This document shows positions 1 through 6,117 of a stretch of DNA of 11,985 nucleotides, piece after piece; the first letter of the stretch is position 1, and each line of letters opens with the position of its first letter. The DNA comes from SCTD01 sp038256525 (lineage in GTDB: Bacteria; Actinomycetota; Actinomycetes; Mycobacteriales; SCTD01). The stretch lies in assembly GCA_038256525.1 (NCBI GenBank), contig JBBSKF010000118.1, forward strand, positions 1 through 11,985, read 5' to 3'. The notes under the pieces are model-generated. The model was given only the letters and a program-made list of their open reading frames with translations, was not told the DNA's origin and made no database searches. Made by a program: the position numbers and the translations under genes.

Positions 1-88
1 GAACATGATCGACGACGTGCATGCTGCGGATGATCTTCGTAGGGGGCGGGGCCCGGCGCGGTAGGGAGGGCGCGGCGAGTCGTGCGGG
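1..88. other. Left edge, no assignable gene
   Basis: No complete gene is visible here. One plus-strand frame is open from the edge to a TAG at 62-64 and would give about 20 residues of a C-terminus containing MIDDVHAADD. On the minus strand an ATG at 22-20 opens a frame (MHVVDHV) that runs off the window, without a Shine-Dalgarno sequence. Either could be the end or start of a neighbouring gene, and the sequence does not decide between them. A G/C-rich stretch at 40-78 lies just after the desaturase stop, but I see no clean terminator hairpin in it. Confidence 0.3.
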
Positions 89-1006
89 TCAGACCAGCGC
101 GGCCCTGCGCGCCTCGGCCTTCTGCTCGTAGTGGCTGGCCATGTCGTCGAGGGAGGTGAGGAACTCCGACACCTTGGTACGGGCCTGCTCGGCCTCGGCG
201 TCGAGCCCTTCGAGCTCGAAGAAGCCCCAGTGCGTGAGCATCGGCAGCACCACCTGGTCGTGATGGATGCGCAGGTCGTAGATGCCGGCCTTGGCGATGA
301 TCTTCGCCTTCTCGCCGAAGTCAGCGATGCCGGTGCCGGGCATCTCGAAGCCGAGCACCTCCTCGGCGATCGCGATGGCTGTCTGCGAGGGGGTGAGCTC
401 GAGGGCCGCCGTGACCAGGTCGCGGTAGAAGACCATGTGCAGGTTCTCGTCTGCGGCGACCCGGGCCAGCAGCTTGTCGGCGATCGGGTCGTCGATGTAC
501 ATCCCGGTGTTGCGGTGGCTGATCCGGGTCGCGAGCTCCTGGAAGGCGACGTAGCAGAGCACCTGCAGTGCGGGCTTGCCGGCCGCGTCGTAGCCGGTCT
601 CCATCTGCTGCATGCGCCCGCGCTCCAGGGCGACCGGGTCCATCCCACGGGTCACCATGAGGTAGTCACGCATGACAATGGCGTGCCGGCCCTCCTCAGC
701 GGTCCAGCGGTGCACCCACGTGCCCCAGGCCCCGTCGCGGCCGAAGCCCTCGACGATCTCCCGGTGGTAGCTGGGCAGGTTGTCCTCGGTGAGCAGGTTG
801 ACCTCGAAGGCGACCTGGGCGATCTCGCTGAGCGTGGACTGACCGGGCTCAAAGGGCTCGACGTCGAAGTCGCGCCCCTGGCTCCACGGCACGTAGTCGT
901 GCGGCATCCACTCCTTCGCCATCTTCAGGTGGCGATCGAGATTGGTCGCCGCCGTGGGCTCCAGCTCGAGCAGGAGCTCCGGCAGGGTCAGGCGCAATGA
1001 GGTCAT
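89..1006 (-). CDS. desA1: Acyl-ACP desaturase, DesA1-like diiron enzyme
   Basis: This 305-residue soluble protein belongs to the stearoyl-ACP desaturase family (FA_desaturase_2), which inserts a cis double bond into acyl chains carried on acyl carrier protein using O2 and ferredoxin-type electrons. All six expected diiron ligands are visible: E74 (in LLTEDNLPSYH), E105 and H108 (EEGRH), E157 (FQELATRISHRN), E187 and H190 (DENLH). These blocks are nearly identical to mycobacterial DesA1 as I remember it, and closer to it than to DesA2. There are no membrane segments or signal peptide. The ATG start is supported by a GGTAGGT sequence 7 bases upstream (1014-1020). The gene stands alone, divergent from the membrane protein at 1150. 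Exact substrate chain length and double-bond position cannot be read from the sequence. Confidence 0.93.
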   Translation of the reverse strand: MTSLRLTLPELLLELEPTAATNLDRHLKMAKEWMPHDYVPWSQGRDFDVEPFEPGQSTLSEIAQVAFEVNLLTEDNLPSYHREIVEGFGRDGAWGTWVHRWTAEEGRHAIVMRDYLMVTRGMDPVALERGRMQQMETGYDAAGKPALQVLCYVAFQELATRISHRNTGMYIDDPIADKLLARVAADENLHMVFYRDLVTAALELTPSQTAIAIAEEVLGFEMPGTGIADFGEKAKIIAKAGIYDLRIHHDQVVLPMLTHWGFFELEGLDAEAEQARTKVSEFLTSLDDMASHYEQKAEARRAALV

Positions 1007-1013
1007 GCCAGAG

Positions 1014-1020
1014 ACCTACC
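1014..1020 (-). promoter_or_regulatory. Ribosome binding site of the desaturase gene
   Basis: On the minus strand this reads GGTAGGT, a partial Shine-Dalgarno match, 7 bases before the ATG at 1006. It supports the chosen start. Confidence 0.5.
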
Positions 1021-1071
1021 CGGTCCGCAACGCTCGACCTTGCCCATGACGATGAAGTACGCCTCGCTCTC

Positions 1072-1143
1072 TTGTCACGAACGCACAAAGCGTGTGGTGT
1101 CGACGCCGGCCAGGCTTGACACGTGACGCAGCTGTTGTCACGT
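1072..1143. promoter_or_regulatory. Candidate operator and promoter in divergent intergenic region
   Basis: The region between the desaturase and membrane-protein genes contains a perfect inverted repeat, ACGTGAC (1121-1127) and GTCACGT (1137-1143), with a 9-base spacer. The octamer TTGTCACG occurs at 1072-1079 and again at 1135-1142. A one-mismatch copy, TTGACACG, lies at 1116-1123. TTGACA at 1116-1121 looks like a -35 element; 17 bases later CACGTT (1139-1144) is a poor -10, which would place the transcript start at about the GTG at 1150. The inverted repeat would then cover the promoter. The repeats are read directly; the operator role is inferred. Confidence 0.35.
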
Positions 1144-1149
1144 TGACCC

Positions 1150-2973
1150 GTGCTCATCCCGCTCGCCGACACCACGCGGCCCGCAGGCGGCGCCGCCCTG
1201 GCCGAGGTGGTCGGCGTCGGCGTTGCCCTAGCCCTCGCCACCGCGCTCGTGTTGGCTGTTGCGTTGGCCCACCGCACGCGCCGCACCGGCGTGCTCACCC
1301 GGCTCGCCGAGGCGCTCGGCCGCCGCAGCGGCCGTCCCGGCTGGGTCGCACTGCCCTCGTTTCTTGCGATAGGGGCACTGCTGAGCTCGCTGTTCGGGAT
1401 GCTGTGGGACATCTCCCTGCACGTCGCGGACGGCCGGGACGCCGGGCCGCTGGCCAATCCGGCGCACTACTTCATCCTGGGTGGGCTCTACCTGCTGCTC
1501 GTCGCCGGCGTGACCGCTGTCGTGCTCCCGCTCGACGAGAAGCCGGGCCCCGCCGCGGTAGCGCTCACGCCCACCTGGCGGGCGCCGGTCGGCGGCCTGC
1601 TCATCGTGGCCGCAGCAATCTACGCGCTGATCGGCTTCCCGCTGGACGACGTGTGGCACCGGCTGTTCGGCCAGGACGTCACCCTGTGGGGGCCGACCCA
1701 CCTGATGCTCATCACCGGCGCCGGCCTGTCGCTGATCGGACTGCTGGTGCTCGACCAGGAGGGCCGCGCCGCCCAACCGGAGCTGGTCGGCACCGGGGGC
1801 CGGCGGTTGCACTGGCTGCTTTCCGGGTTTCTGTTCGGTGGCCTGCTCGCGGGCCTGTCGGTCTTCCAGGCGGAGTACGACTTCGGCGTCCCGCAGTTCC
1901 GCCTGGTGCTGCACCCGATGATGATCGCCGGGGCGGCGGCCTTCGCGCTCGTGACCGCCCGACTGCTGCTCGGGCGGGGCGGCGCCCTGGCGGCCGCGCT
2001 GTTCTTCCTCGCCGTGCGGGGCGGCATCAGCATCGCCGTCGGCCCGGTGCTCGGTGAGCCGACACCGTCCTTTCCGCTGTACGTCGGATCTGCCCTGCTC
2101 GTTGAGCTTCTCGCCCTGACCAGCCTGCTGCGCAGTCCACTTCTGTTCGGTGCGACAGCCGGGCTGCTGATCGGCTCGGTGGGCAGCGCCATCGAGACCG
2201 GCTGGTCGCTGCTGGTCATGCCGCTGCCGTGGACGCCCGACATGTGGGCCGAGGGCCTGGGAATGGCCGTGCCCGTCGGGGTCGGCGCCGGACTGTGCGG
2301 TGCGCTGCTCGCGCTCGGCGCCCAGGGCCGGCTGCCCCGGCCTGCGCGCACCCGCCCGATGGTCGTGGCGAGCCTGCTCGTGCTCACCACCGCCACCGCC
2401 AACGGCCTGCTCGCGACCGTCCCGGCCAACGCCGAGGCGACGGTCGTGCTCAGCCCCGCCGGCCCCGGGTTCGTCACCGCGCAGGTGCGGCTCGATCCCG
2501 AACCCGACGAGCCGGCATGGCTGCAGATCACCGCCTGGCAGGGGGGCGGCCTCGTGCTCGACCCCCTCCGAAGGACCGGTCCGGGCACCTACCGCTCCTC
2601 CACGCCGATCCCGGTCAGCGGATCGTGGAAGGCCCTGCTACGCCTGCACGACGGGCGCACCCTGGCGGCCGCGCCGATCTACCTGCCCGCCGACGAGGCC
2701 ATCGGCGTCCCGGAGCTGCCGGCTGTCACGGCGACCCGCCCGCTTGCGCAGGAGGTCGAGATCATGCAGCGCGAGAGGGATCTCAGCGTCCCCGCCTGGA
2801 CCTGGACCGGCGCCGCCCTCGTCGTGCTGGCCTGCTCGATCGCGCTCGTCCTGGCCTTGTCGGTCGGTGTCGGCCGGCTCGGCCGGCGGCTCGTTCCCGG
2901 CCCGGACGGCGAACCGGTCGAGCCGGCGACCACCCCCGCCCGCACCTCCGACGTACGCCCAGCTCTCAGGTGA
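1150..2973 (+). CDS. Polytopic membrane protein with repeated Asp/His motif and YtkA-like domain
   Basis: I do not recognise a named family for this 607-residue protein. By eye it has about 12 hydrophobic segments between residues 20 and 424, an exported domain at about 427-515 and a final membrane helix at 552-576. Residues 86-113 and 165-192 are a clear internal duplication: D87-x3-H91-x3-G95-x-D97 then P104-x-H106, against D166-x3-H170-x3-G174-x-D176 then P182-x-H184. A third unit around H255 (HPMMIAGAA) and a fourth around E349 and WTPDM (361-365) are weaker. The 427-515 domain is beta-rich and ends in a GSWKALLRLHDG segment, resembling YtkA/FixH-like domains often linked to copper handling. 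GTG 1150 is the first usable start, with an in-frame TGA at 1144-1146 and no Shine-Dalgarno sequence. A metal-related role is inference only. Confidence 0.8.
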   Translation: MLIPLADTTRPAGGAALAEVVGVGVALALATALVLAVALAHRTRRTGVLTRLAEALGRRSGRPGWVALPSFLAIGALLSSLFGMLWDISLHVADGRDAGPLANPAHYFILGGLYLLLVAGVTAVVLPLDEKPGPAAVALTPTWRAPVGGLLIVAAAIYALIGFPLDDVWHRLFGQDVTLWGPTHLMLITGAGLSLIGLLVLDQEGRAAQPELVGTGGRRLHWLLSGFLFGGLLAGLSVFQAEYDFGVPQFRLVLHPMMIAGAAAFALVTARLLLGRGGALAAALFFLAVRGGISIAVGPVLGEPTPSFPLYVGSALLVELLALTSLLRSPLLFGATAGLLIGSVGSAIETGWSLLVMPLPWTPDMWAEGLGMAVPVGVGAGLCGALLALGAQGRLPRPARTRPMVVASLLVLTTATANGLLATVPANAEATVVLSPAGPGFVTAQVRLDPEPDEPAWLQITAWQGGGLVLDPLRRTGPGTYRSSTPIPVSGSWKALLRLHDGRTLAAAPIYLPADEAIGVPELPAVTATRPLAQEVEIMQRERDLSVPAWTWTGAALVVLACSIALVLALSVGVGRLGRRLVPGPDGEPVEPATTPARTSDVRPALR

Positions 2974-2981
2974 CCCGTTCG

Positions 2982-2999
2982 GCCGCCGACGAAGGCGGC
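2982..2999. terminator. Hairpin between convergent genes
   Basis: GCCGCC (2982-2987) and GGCGGC (2994-2999) can pair around a 6-base loop. The hairpin sits exactly in the 26-base gap between the converging membrane-protein and pirin stop codons. There is no U-tract on either strand. It may act as a bidirectional terminator or may only be a G/C-rich chance repeat. Confidence 0.3.
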
Positions 3000-3740
3000 T
3001 CACGCCGGCAGCGAGGCGTGCATCTCCCACACCAGCACCTCGGCCGGCTCGGTCGCCGTGACCGTGTGGCCGCCGGTCCCGGTCAACCGGACCGAGTCAC
3101 CGGCTGACAGTGCCCCCGCTCCCTCGAGGTCGACCGTCCCCCGGGCGACGAACAGGTGCAGCATTGGGGCGTCCGGCAAGGACACGGACTGGCAGGGGGA
3201 CAGGCGGGCGGCGTGCAGCGCCGCGTCCTTCTGGCCGATCCGGATCGCGGCCTCGTGGCGAGCCATGCCCGATGCGACCGGCACGAGAGCGCCTGCCAGC
3301 GACGCGCTGTCGATCTCCAGCTGTTCGTACCCGGGAGTGCGGTCCGACCCGTCGGGCACGACCCACATCTGCACGAAGTGCACCGGGTCGTCGTGCTGCT
3401 CGCCGCCGACCCGCCAGGCGTCGTTCTTCTCCGAGTGCAGGATCCCCGAGCCGGCGCTCATCCGCTGCGCCAGCCCGGGGTAGATGACGCCCGAGTGTCC
3501 GGTCGAGTCCTGGTGCACCAGCGAGCCCTGCAGGACCCAGGTGAGGATCTCCATGTCGCGGTGCGGGTGCGTCTCGAAACCGGCACCCGCCCGTACGACG
3601 TCGTCGTTGTGCACCAGGAGCAGACCGTGCGAGGTGTTGCCCGGGTCGTAGTGCCGGCCGAAGGAGAACGAGTGCTGCGAGTCCAGCCAGGACAGCCGGG
3701 TCGAGAAGCGGTCTGCGGCGCGGCGTACGTCGAGCGTCAT
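3000..3740 (-). CDS. Pirin family protein
   Basis: This 246-residue cytoplasmic bicupin belongs to the pirin family (YhhW type), members of which bind one metal in the N-terminal cupin and in some cases show quercetin 2,3-dioxygenase activity. The metal ligands are visible as H58 and H60 (THPHRDMEI) and H102 and E104 (ILHSE), at nearly the same numbers as in E. coli YhhW. The N-terminal SFSFGRHYDP segment and the length are typical. The C-terminal cupin (about 165-246) lacks such ligands, as usual. The gene lies 9 bases after the yceI-like stop, has no good Shine-Dalgarno sequence of its own, and is probably translated from the same mRNA. Pirins beside YceI and MarR genes suggest an oxidative or electrophile stress role. 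The actual substrate is unknown. Confidence 0.92.
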   Translation of the reverse strand: MTLDVRRAADRFSTRLSWLDSQHSFSFGRHYDPGNTSHGLLLVHNDDVVRAGAGFETHPHRDMEILTWVLQGSLVHQDSTGHSGVIYPGLAQRMSAGSGILHSEKNDAWRVGGEQHDDPVHFVQMWVVPDGSDRTPGYEQLEIDSASLAGALVPVASGMARHEAAIRIGQKDAALHAARLSPCQSVSLPDAPMLHLFVARGTVDLEGAGALSAGDSVRLTGTGGHTVTATEPAEVLVWEMHASLPA

Positions 3741-3749
3741 GGCACCGAC

Positions 3750-4310
3750 TCAGGCGCTCTTGATCGCGGAGATCTCGAGCTCGAGCACGATCTTGTCGCC
3801 GACGAGCACACCACCGGTCGCGAGCGGGGCGTTCCAGGTCAGGCCGTAGTCCTTGCGGCTGACGGTGACGCTGCCTTCGAACCCGACGCGCAGGTTGCCG
3901 AACGGGTCGGTCGCCGAGCCCTCGTAGGTGAACGGGACGGTCACGGACTTGGTGATGCCCTTGACGGTGAGGTCGCCGGTCAGCTCGTACACGTCCCCAT
4001 TCTGCCGCGCGTCGGTCGAGACGAAGGTGATGGTGGGGTGCTGCTCGACGTCGAAGAAGTCCGCGCCGCGCACGTGCCCGTCCCGCTGCTCGCTGCGGGT
4101 GTCGATGCTCGCGGCCTGAACCGTCACGGTCGCGGTGGAGCGTGACGGGTCGTCGCCGTCGAGGACGGCGGTGCCCTCGAGCTCGTTGAAGGCGCCGCGG
4201 ACCTTGGTCACCATGGCGTGGCGGGCGACGAATCCGATGCGGGAGTGGGCGGGGTCGATCGTGTAGGTGCCGGTGAGCTCGGACAGGGACGGGACGGTGG
4301 CGGTGGTCAT
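3750..4310 (-). CDS. YceI family lipid-binding protein
   Basis: This 186-residue protein is a YceI-like lipocalin, a beta-barrel family that binds polyisoprenoid or other long-chain amphiphiles. Family blocks are YTIDPAHSRIGFVARH (16-31), DFFDVEQHPTITF (84-96), LTVKGITKSV (114-123) and RKDYGLTWNAP (152-162). Unlike E. coli YceI it has no signal peptide, so a cytoplasmic location is expected. The ATG at 4310 is chosen because AAGGAG lies 6 bases upstream. The frame is open 24 codons further, to 4382, but that extension would run through the promoter and operator region and has no ribosome site. It is the first gene of a two-gene unit with the pirin and is divergent from marR. Regulation by the adjacent MarR protein is likely from the palindromes between them. 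Confidence 0.93.
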   Translation of the reverse strand: MTTATVPSLSELTGTYTIDPAHSRIGFVARHAMVTKVRGAFNELEGTAVLDGDDPSRSTATVTVQAASIDTRSEQRDGHVRGADFFDVEQHPTITFVSTDARQNGDVYELTGDLTVKGITKSVTVPFTYEGSATDPFGNLRVGFEGSVTVSRKDYGLTWNAPLATGGVLVGDKIVLELEISAIKSA

Positions 4311-4316
4311 GGGAGT

Positions 4317-4322
4317 CTCCTT
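4317..4322 (-). promoter_or_regulatory. Ribosome binding site deciding the yceI-like start
   Basis: The minus strand reads AAGGAG, 6 bases before the ATG at 4310. This strong match selects the shorter protein over the 24-codon longer frame. Confidence 0.75.
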
Positions 4323-4332
4323 CGAGGTGGTG

Positions 4333-4362
4333 GTTGATGTGTCATCTACATGATGCAGCAAC
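4333..4362. promoter_or_regulatory. Candidate MarR operator 1 (30-bp imperfect palindrome)
   Basis: Centred between 4347 and 4348, this palindrome has 11 of 15 base pairs matched. The outer arms are GTTG/CAAC and the inner arms TCAT/ATGA, with TG/CA and T/A pairs between and inside. It lies in the divergent region between the yceI-like gene and marR and covers the expected -10 region of the minus-strand promoter (CATCAT at 4355-4350). Size and symmetry suit a dimeric winged-helix repressor. The symmetry is seen directly; binding by the adjacent MarR protein is inferred. Confidence 0.55.
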
Positions 4363-4364
4363 GA

Positions 4365-4380
4365 GGTTGTCGTGTCAACC
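4365..4380. promoter_or_regulatory. Candidate operator 2 overlapping both divergent promoters
   Basis: GGTTG (4365-4369) and CAACC (4376-4380) form perfect 5-base arms around a 6-base centre, and one further C:G pair matches inside. On the minus strand it contains TTGACA (4378-4373), a consensus -35 that sits 17 bases before CATCAT for the yceI-like gene. On the plus strand TTGTCG (4367-4372) could be the -35 for marR. A protein bound here would block both promoters. Confidence 0.5.
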
Positions 4381-4387
4381 ATTGCGG

Positions 4388-4393
4388 TACGAT
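4388..4393 (+). promoter_or_regulatory. -10 element of marR, leaderless start
   Basis: TACGAT fits the actinobacterial TAnnnT -10 pattern and ends 6 bases before the GTG at 4400, so the transcript would begin at or next to the start codon. The possible -35, TTGTCG at 4367-4372, is 15 bases upstream. No usable Shine-Dalgarno sequence lies between. Confidence 0.5.
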
Positions 4394-4399
4394 AGGGCT

Positions 4400-4888
4400 G
4401 TGACCCGATGGCTGGACGACGATGAGCAGCAGGTCTGGCGCAGCTTCGTCACGGTGCAGAGCCGCCTCAACGCGCGGCTGGGGCGGCAGCTGGTGGCCGA
4501 CTCCGGCTTGTCGATGGCCGACTTCGAGGTCCTTGTCGTGCTCAGCGATGTCCCGGACGGGCGCCGGCGGGCGTTCGAGCTCGGCCGTGAGCTGCAGTGG
4601 GAGAAGAGCCGGCTGTCCCACCACCTCACCCGTATGGAGCGCCGCGGGCTGGTGGCCCGCGAGGGCTGCCCGACCGATCGCCGCGGCGCCTTCGTGGCCC
4701 TGACCTCCGAGGGCCGGACCGCCCTCGAGGCCGCCGCACCCGGGCACGTCGAGGCCGTACGCCGCAGCCTGTTCGACGTGCTCACCCCGGCGCAGGTGAG
4801 CGCCCTCGGCGAGATCTGCGCGGACGTGCTGGCCGGGCTGGACCCCGAGGCGGGCTGCGACGGGGCTGCCGAGGCCGAGTCCTGCTGA
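4400..4888 (+). CDS. MarR family transcriptional regulator
   Basis: This 162-residue protein is a MarR-type winged-helix dimer expected to bind palindromic DNA and release it on contact with a small ligand or oxidant. The DNA-binding region is at about 55-104: a helix-turn-helix ending in the recognition helix WEKSRLSHHLTRMERRGLV (67-85), then the wing with D93-R94-R95 (CPTDRRGAFVALTSEG), the usual MarR signature. The dimer helices are at the two ends. Four cysteines are present (C90 at the wing, C140, C153 and C162), leaving redox sensing possible but unproven. The GTG at 4400 gives the normal MarR N-terminus and fits the TACGAT -10; a TTG at 4334 in the same frame would add 22 unlikely residues through the operator. 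Likely targets are its own gene and the yceI-pirin unit. Confidence 0.92.
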   Translation: MTRWLDDDEQQVWRSFVTVQSRLNARLGRQLVADSGLSMADFEVLVVLSDVPDGRRRAFELGRELQWEKSRLSHHLTRMERRGLVAREGCPTDRRGAFVALTSEGRTALEAAAPGHVEAVRRSLFDVLTPAQVSALGEICADVLAGLDPEAGCDGAAEAESC

Positions 4889-4898
4889 TCCCCGCCGG

Positions 4899-4904
4899 TA
4901 GCCT
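4899..4904 (+). promoter_or_regulatory. Possible -10 element of serA
   Basis: TAGCCT fits TAnnnT and ends 7 bases before the GTG at 4912, the spacing of a leaderless transcript. No convincing -35 is seen in the end of marR. serA could also be read through from marR, whose stop is 23 bases upstream. Confidence 0.35.
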
Positions 4905-4911
4905 CGAGCGG

Positions 4912-6117
4912 GTGCCCAGCCCCGCTCGCGCCCTGCTGCTCGAGAACATCCACTCCGACGCGGCCTGGACCCTCAAGGACGCCGGCTTCGACGTGGAGCG
5001 GCTCGACCGGGCGCTGACCGAGACCGAGCTGGTGGAGCGCCTGCCGGGTGTCGCCCTGCTCGGGATCCGCTCCAACACCTCGGTGAGTGCGCGGGTGCTG
5101 GCCGCCGCGCCGGAGCTGCTGGCGCTCGGGGCCTTCTGCATCGGCACCAACCAGATCGACCTGGCCGCCGCGGCGCAGCGCGGGGTCGCGGTCTTCAACG
5201 CGCCGTTCTCCAACACGCGCAGCGTCGTGGAGCTGGCGCTGTCGGAGATCATCGCCCTCACCCGCCGGCTCACCGTCAAGAACGACGACATGCACGCCGG
5301 TCACTGGGACAAGTCGGCGGTCGGCAGCCACGAGGTGCGTGGCCGCCGGCTGGGCATTGTCGGCTACGGCAACATCGGCAGCCAGTTGTCCGTGCTGGCA
5401 GAGTCACTCGGGATGTCGGTGTTGTTCTTCGACACCGCCGACAAGCTCACCCTCGGCAACGCGCGGCGGTGCGGCACGCTGGACGAGCTGCTCGCCGAGT
5501 CCGACGTCGTGACCTTGCACGTGGACGGCCGCGTCTCCAACGGCAGCCTGTTCGGTGAGGAGCAGTTCGCCCGGATGCGTGCCGGCAGCATCTTCCTCAA
5601 CCTGTCGCGGGGCTTCGTCGTGGACCACGCAGCCCTGCGCCGGCACATCGAGAGCGGTCACCTGACGGGCGCCGCGGTGGACGTGTTCCCCGTCGAGCCG
5701 AAGGTCTCCGGGGAGGAGTTCGTCTCCGCCCTGCGCGGGCTGCCCAACGTGATCCTCACCCCGCACGTCGGCGGATCCACCGAGGAGGCGCAGCAGGACA
5801 TCGGCCACTTCGTCGCCGGCAAGCTGCGCGACTACGCGTCATCGGGCACCACCTCGCTGTCGGTCAACCTGCCCGCTGTCGCGCTGCCTCGGGCCGCTGG
5901 ACCCCGGCTGCTGCACCTGCACGTCAACACCCCCGGGGTGCTCGCGACGGTGACCTCGTTGCTGGCGGAGCACGGCATCAACATCGAAGGCCAGCTGCTC
6001 GCGACCTCCGGCCCGCTCGGCTATGTCGTCACCGACGTGGCCGTCACCGACCTGTCGGCGCTGACCGGCGCACTGCTGGCGATGCCCGAGACGGTACGGC
6101 TGCGCGTCCTGCCATGA
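4912..6117 (+). CDS. serA: D-3-phosphoglycerate dehydrogenase, short E. coli-type with ACT domain
   Basis: SerA oxidises 3-phosphoglycerate to 3-phosphohydroxypyruvate with NAD, the first step of serine synthesis. The 401-residue length and layout match E. coli SerA (410): a substrate domain, a Rossmann domain with GYGNIGSQ (151-158), then a C-terminal ACT domain (about 332-401). Catalytic R233 (NLSRG), E262 (DVFPVEP) and H285 (TPHVGGST) are present, as is the W132 hinge region. ACT residues H337, N339 and N357 match E. coli H344, N346 and N364, so feedback inhibition by serine is expected. It lacks the extra intervening domain of the long SerA found in mycobacteria. The GTG at 4912 gives the normal N-terminus; the frame is open back into marR to 4597, but that part does not resemble SerA. 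It overlaps the next gene by ATGA. Confidence 0.93.
   Translation: MPSPARALLLENIHSDAAWTLKDAGFDVERLDRALTETELVERLPGVALLGIRSNTSVSARVLAAAPELLALGAFCIGTNQIDLAAAAQRGVAVFNAPFSNTRSVVELALSEIIALTRRLTVKNDDMHAGHWDKSAVGSHEVRGRRLGIVGYGNIGSQLSVLAESLGMSVLFFDTADKLTLGNARRCGTLDELLAESDVVTLHVDGRVSNGSLFGEEQFARMRAGSIFLNLSRGFVVDHAALRRHIESGHLTGAAVDVFPVEPKVSGEEFVSALRGLPNVILTPHVGGSTEEAQQDIGHFVAGKLRDYASSGTTSLSVNLPAVALPRAAGPRLLHLHVNTPGVLATVTSLLAEHGINIEGQLLATSGPLGYVVTDVAVTDLSALTGALLAMPETVRLRVLP

Noticed and set aside
131..1000. Plus-strand open frame antisense to the desaturase gene
   Set aside because: The product is a His/Val/Gly/Leu-rich string with no family signature, while the minus strand carries every desaturase ligand.
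1620..2588. Long minus-strand open frame inside the membrane-protein gene
   Set aside because: Its product is Ser/Pro/Arg-rich without hydrophobic or domain pattern, typical of the reverse complement of a high-GC gene. The plus frame has clear membrane helices and an internal repeat.
4597..4911. N-terminal extension of serA into marR
   Set aside because: The added residues are Pro/Arg/Gly-rich and unlike SerA, and marR occupies the region in another frame. GTG 4912 gives the normal SerA N-terminus.
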